A stretch of 16,178 nucleotides of DNA from contig CAZLLV010000017.1 of assembly GCA_964560325.1 (NCBI GenBank), positions 1-16,178 on the forward strand, read 5' to 3'. The position numbers and the translations under genes were made by a program. Within the stretch, counting starts at the first letter, position 1. Each line of letters begins with the position of its first letter. The notes beneath the pieces were generated by a model. The model was given only the letters and a program-made list of their open reading frames with translations, ran no database searches and had not been told where the DNA came from. The stretch comes from CAZLLV01 sp964560325. Its GTDB lineage: Bacteria > Acidobacteriota > Thermoanaerobaculia > Multivoradales > DATKCC01. Of the stretch, positions 14,101 to 16,178 are shown in pieces.

Positions 14101-16178
14101 AGCCAGCGCAAAATCTGCCAGTCGCCGCGCACCCAGCGGTGCTGGCGCCGGGCGTGGGCCAGCACGCTCGACGGGTAGTCGTCCACCAGCTCCACGTCGC
14201 TCACCAGCGCGGGGCGGGCGTAGATCCCCTCGAACAGGTCGTGGGCGAGGAGGGCGTACTCGGGCACGCGCCCCTCGAGCGCGGCGCTGAAGGCGTCGAC
14301 GTCGTAGAGCCCCTTGCCGGTGAAGATCCCCTCCCCGAAGAGATCCTGATAGGTGTCCGAGACGGCGGTGGTGTACGGGTCCACGCCCGTGTGACCGGCG
14401 TAGAGACGGGAGAAGAGCGAGCCCGCGGCACTCGCCATGGTGACGCTCACCCGCGGCTGCAGGATGCCGTAACCCTCGGTGACGCGGCCGAGCCGCGGGT
14501 CCAGGTACGGGCGGTTCAGGGGATGGGCGATGATGCCGATGAGCGCCTTGGCGGCGTCGCGCGGCAGCCGGGTGTCCGAGTCGAGCGTGATGCAGTAGCG
14601 CACGGCGGGGAGCACCGCCGGATCCCCCACCTCGACGCGCAGGCCGGTGTCCGCCGCGCCGCGCAGCAGGCGGTTGAGCTCCTCGAGCTTGCCCCGCTTG
14701 CGCTCCCAGCCCATCCAGGTGCCCTCGGCCTCGTTCCATAGTCGCTTCCGGTGGAAGAGCAGGAACCGGGCGCCTCCGCCTGGGGCCACGCCGTGGCGCT
14801 CGTTCAGGCGGTCGATGGCCGCCGCGGCCGTTGCGAGGAGCTCGTCGTCGCCGGCGACGTCCTCCGTCGGGGCGTCGAGCCAGTCCGACAGTAGGGCGAA
14901 ACGGATGTCGCCCTCGCGGTTCGCGAGGTAGTGGACCTCCAGGTCGACGACGTGGTCCTCGACATCCGCCTCACTGGTGAACAGCATCGGGACGACGACG
15001 ATCGTCCGCATCGATGATGGCACGCCATCGTCGAGACCCAGCCGGGGCAGCGGAGTCGGGCCCACCACGTTGGTGACCAACCGGTTGACGAGGGCGATCG
15101 CCAAATCGCACGCCGGGCCGAGCGCGAGGATCGCGACGACGACGGTGCCGGCGGACGGGCCTCCATCCCACGACAGCAAGAGAGTTGCCGCGACGACGAG
15201 CGCAGTGACCACCGCGACCGTCCCCAGGTATCCGGTCGAGGCGAGGCGGACGAAGGCGCGCCGCGCCCGCACCGGCAAGGGCGCTCGAACGTGGAGCTCT
15301 CGTTCGAGCGCGGTGCGGCCGTCGGCGATCAGGTAGTAGCCGGGATCTCGGCGTCGCGCCGCCAGGGATGGTTCGACAGGTTCTGGCGGCTCCGTCGCGG
15401 CCATCTCCGTGACCTTCAGGGCGACCTCGACCTCGGTCAGGTCCGAATCCCTCGCCAGCTCCTCGACAGCATCGCGGTAGCGATCTCGCGTCTCGAACTG
15501 CATGTCGGCGAACGCGCTCTTCGTGCGAAGAACCTGGTCGACGAGGCATACGCTCTCGACGAACTCGGCCCAGTCGAACCACGAGATGAGGCGCATGCTC
15601 GTGATCACGTTGCGGACCGTCACGTTCATCGTCGCCTGGCGCTGGTGTTCGAGGCGGATCATCTCGTCGGCGGTGATCCCCTGGTCGCCGAGGAGCTCGT
15701 CGAGCCAGCGCAGGGCAGGGGTGACGGCTGCATCCTGCTCTCGAAGGCGTTGGAAGAGCTGGACGCGGCCGGCCGTCGGGAACGGTTCACGCGAGAGTCG
15801 ACGTAGCGATGCCGCGGCGACCTCCGGGCTGTCCTTGCCGAGGCCGAGCAGTCCGTCGGCGAGGTCGTCAGCCGTTTGCCGCGCGGTCCGGCTGCGCACG
15901 ATCTGTTCGGCGAGGCGGCGGAGGTTCTCGACGAGGAGGATGCGCAGACTGATCGCGATCGCCCAGAGCTCGCCGATCGTCAGCGGCTCCACCTTCTGGT
16001 AGGCGCGCACCATGCGCCGCAGGCTTTCCGGGTCGAAACGGCTGTCAGTGTGGGCGATGTAGGCCCAGGCGATGCCCAGGACCCGCGGGTAGCCCTCGAG
16101 ATGTCCCGCGGCCAGCTTCGGGAGCTCGCGGTAGTAGCCCGGGGGCAGGTCGTCGCGGATCTCGCGGAGCTGCTCGTC
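8169..16178 (-). CDS. ndvB: Cyclic beta-1,2-glucan synthase homologue (NdvB/ChvB type; 5' end cut by window edge)
   Basis: The frame is open from the right edge to the TAG at 8169-8171, giving 2669 visible residues of a family usually near 2800. An ATG at 16013 is not the start: the 55 codons before it carry family sequence (GYPRVLGIAWAYIAHTDSRF). Numbering by visible residues, an N-terminal helical region is followed by two membrane spans (about 317-368). A GT84 glycosyltransferase has TLDSDTRLP (Asp533, Asp535), GEGIFTGKGLYDVDAF, HDLFEG and QHRWVRGDWQI. Further membrane spans lie at about 722-768 and 850-895. The glycoamylase-like cyclisation domain (about 1080-1280) carries WGSSESAF and GFYEAIDY. 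Two beta-sandwich domains of GH94 type start near 1377 and 1862. The GH94 catalytic barrel runs from about 2175, with GFRDQLQDS, GSGDWNDGMN (acidic motif 2341-2344) and ENGGQYTHAA. The enzyme should polymerise UDP-glucose at the inner membrane, cyclise the chain and adjust its length for a periplasmic osmoregulated glucan. Product linkage is inferred from family. Confidence 0.93.
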   Translation of the reverse strand, partial: DEQLREIRDDLPPGYYRELPKLAAGHLEGYPRVLGIAWAYIAHTDSRFDPESLRRMVRAYQKVEPLTIGELWAIAISLRILLVENLRRLAEQIVRSRTARQTADDLADGLLGLGKDSPEVAAASLRRLSREPFPTAGRVQLFQRLREQDAAVTPALRWLDELLGDQGITADEMIRLEHQRQATMNVTVRNVITSMRLISWFDWAEFVESVCLVDQVLRTKSAFADMQFETRDRYRDAVEELARDSDLTEVEVALKVTEMAATEPPEPVEPSLAARRRDPGYYLIADGRTALERELHVRAPLPVRARRAFVRLASTGYLGTVAVVTALVVAATLLLSWDGGPSAGTVVVAILALGPACDLAIALVNRLVTNVVGPTPLPRLGLDDGVPSSMRTIVVVPMLFTSEADVEDHVVDLEVHYLANREGDIRFALLSDWLDAPTEDVAGDDELLATAAAAIDRLNERHGVAPGGGARFLLFHRKRLWNEAEGTWMGWERKRGKLEELNRLLRGAADTGLRVEVGDPAVLPAVRYCITLDSDTRLPRDAAKALIGIIAHPLNRPYLDPRLGRVTEGYGILQPRVSVTMASAAGSLFSRLYAGHTGVDPYTTAVSDTYQDLFGEGIFTGKGLYDVDAFSAALEGRVPEYALLAHDLFEGIYARPALVSDVELVDDYPSSVLAHARRQHRWVRGDWQILRWLFPWVRNRAGGRERNRLPLLARWKILDNLRRSLVPPATLALLLAAWTLLPGGPAVWTAAVIAALAFPLYPVLLAIVDGPERREPWRVFLRAAGDDLSVALGQAGLQLVFLANHAWQMVHAVTITLVRLVTHRRLLEWETASSAARGARRGGPRPFLHAMAASPLLALGALALVAAVRPAALPVALPVLLLWLLAPLLAYLLSRPVAPRQRELGAEDRRYLEEVARSTWRYFATFAGDDHHGLPPDNFQEIPEPRVAARTSPTNVAMGLLATLAAHDLGFIGGDELIARTDAALTTIEGLERYRGHLLNWYDTRSLEPLPPRYVSTVDSGNLAGSLLCLAEGLRGLAASLATRAARAAGAAGDGEGFAPGAGERLAGLAARAAAFAEEMRFGFLYDRQRRIFAIGYRLADGERPGRLDASYYDLLASEARLASFLAIARGEVPQNHWFHLGRLVTSVEGRHTLLSWSATLFEYLMPLLVLRSYPDTLLDQACRMAVRAHQRYAGERGVPWGSSESAFAVVDRHETYQYKAFGVPGLGLKRGLGDELVIAPYATALAAMVEPSEAAGNLRRLAAQGLQGEYGFYEAIDYTHRAASEDETPAGRRGTVVRAYMAHHQGMTLVALANALRGHRMVERFHADPRVRATELLLQERVPRHAPVTRPRPAEETRVAPAVPSAAVRRFRSPHTQVPHAQFLGNGNYKTVITNAGGGASFCGGRAVTRFRRDATRDPGGQHLYLRDVRSGLIWSATYQPTAKEPEDYRVEFQPEKAIFHRSDDGIATRLEIAVSTEDDVEVRRLSVTNRSDRPREIEATSYAEMVLAPAADDLAHPGFAKLFVESEYLPDSAALLFRRRPRAADEAATWAVHVLGLEGRPQGPVEWETDRARFLGRGRDADDPQALDGRPLSGTTGAVLDPVASLRQRLRLEPGGRVRLTFATGVAASREAAVALAHKYHDAAAVTRTLALAFAHAQSGRRHLGIDGDEAVLFERLASRLLYADDSLRADAEVRARNTLGQEGLWPHAISGDLPILLVRVVEEDNLAMVRQVLQAQEYWRLKGLAADVVLVNENPIGYVDAMQVQLETLLDNGPWRSWRHRPGGVYLLRAERLSEADRVLLASVASAVVSGDRGELAHQLDRLHPERSALPPALVPVAPPTPRADEEALAPAATPELTLDHPLGGFTRDGREYVIHLDGDQETPLPWTNVLANPGFGTIVTAGGAAFTWCGNSRENRLTPNAGDPVSDPTGEALFVRDDESGEAWTPTPGPLPRRAGDRCVIRHGAGITRFSRAVGGVRQELELFVDAHDPVKLSRLTLTNESGRPRRLSVFSYSEWALGPPREGHHLHTVTERDEATGAVFARNPYNRDFAGRVAFAGASEPLRSVGGDRTAFLGRNGSLAAPAALGRERLSGRLGAGLDPCAALHVEVELAAGEARTLVFVLGQGEDAAAARALVSRYATVAAAEASRDAVCRGWQETLEAVQVATPDDSFDLLMNGWLLYQTLACRMWARSGYSQPGGAFGFRDQLQDSMALVLARPDLAREHLLRAAGRQFVEGDVQHWWHPPAGRGTRTRCSDDLLWLPFAVAHYLRTTGDAAVLDETAPFLAAPPLDDGVDEAYIEPAVAAEEGTLFEHCVRAIDKATTAGAHGLPLFGSGDWNDGMNRVGREGRGESTWLGFFLHHILGDFAPLAAARGQRARADGYRAQRSRLAAALERTWDGEWYLRGYYDDGSSLGSAQRDECRIDSLPQTWAVLSGAVPTRFAERALDAVRAHLVRRSDRVVTLLTPPFDRSPQDPGYIRGYPPGVRENGGQYTHAAAWVVMAVASRGSGDEAVELFHLLNPINHTRTAAGVERYKAEPYALAGDVYSHPQHAGRGGWSWYTGAAGWLYRAGLESILGLRRRGATFTVDPSIPASWPEYSIAWRFGRSRYEITVTNPQGRCRGVAGAELDGAPVDPRAIPLVDDGATHSVRVVLGDADGKRKSPR
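13024..13059. repeat. 9-bp tandem repeat in the glucan synthase gene
   Basis: The units gcggccccc (13024-13032), gcggccctc (13033-13041) and gcggccctc (13042-13050) are followed by a degenerate fourth unit, gtggccagg (13051-13059). On the coding strand they give an Ala/Arg/Gly linker (TRAARAAGAAGDGEG) just before the glycoamylase-like domain. The unit length preserves the reading frame. It resembles in kind, but does not match, the repeat at 678-704. Confidence 0.75.

Noticed and set aside
16011..16013. ATG as the start of the glucan synthase
   Set aside because: The frame continues for 55 codons to the window edge, and these codons encode conserved family sequence. The start is outside the window.
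1..16178. tRNA, rRNA, riboswitch, CRISPR, insertion-sequence ends or phage genes
   Set aside because: None was seen. The gene-free stretches are only 126, 55 and 4 bases, and no spaced repeat array or terminal inverted repeat is visible.

Overview
The window is GC-rich bacterial DNA (roughly 70-75% G+C by eye) and densely coded. It has six protein genes, no RNA gene, no insertion sequence and no CRISPR array. The longest gene-free stretch is 126 bases. The gene set is an ABC-2 transporter of the gliding-auxiliary type with a DUF4340 partner, an EgtD methyltransferase, an exported oligopeptidase B-like peptidase and a giant NdvB/ChvB-type cyclic glucan synthase. With the base composition, this fits a soil-type Acidobacteriota or similar deep-branching Gram-negative lineage. 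That placement is an inference with low to moderate confidence, because no marker gene is present.

Layout. Positions 4759 down to 1 (minus strand) hold a tightly packed four-gene operon: ABC ATPase, ABC-2 permease, GldG-family auxiliary protein and a DUF4340 protein cut by the left edge. The junctions are a 4-base ATGA overlap, a 4-base gap and a 4-base GTGA overlap, which points to translational coupling. Positions 4760-4885 are a divergent intergenic region. Positions 4886-5929 (plus strand) hold egtD, starting at TTG. Positions 8113 down to 5909 (minus strand) hold the S9A peptidase, whose 3' end overlaps the 3' end of egtD by 21 bases. After a 55-base gap, positions 16178 down to 8169 (minus strand) hold the cyclic beta-1,2-glucan synthase homologue. 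At least 2669 residues of it are visible, and its true start lies beyond the right edge.

How the genes fit together. The four-gene operon most likely builds one inner-membrane complex: ATPase plus permease, with two single- or double-span proteins exposing large extracytoplasmic domains. Its substrate cannot be read from sequence. EgtD would make hercynine, the first ergothioneine intermediate, but no EgtB or other partner is nearby. The glucan synthase should polymerise UDP-glucose and process the chain into a periplasmic glucan. The peptidase lies just downstream on the same strand and could be co-transcribed, but no functional link is evident.

I did not find a convincing new system. The items most worth a second look are the ABC/GldG/DUF4340 operon of unknown substrate, the acidic insert in the GldG-like protein, the lone egtD, the secretion signal on an oligopeptidase B-type enzyme, and a composition shift inside the glucan synthase gene.
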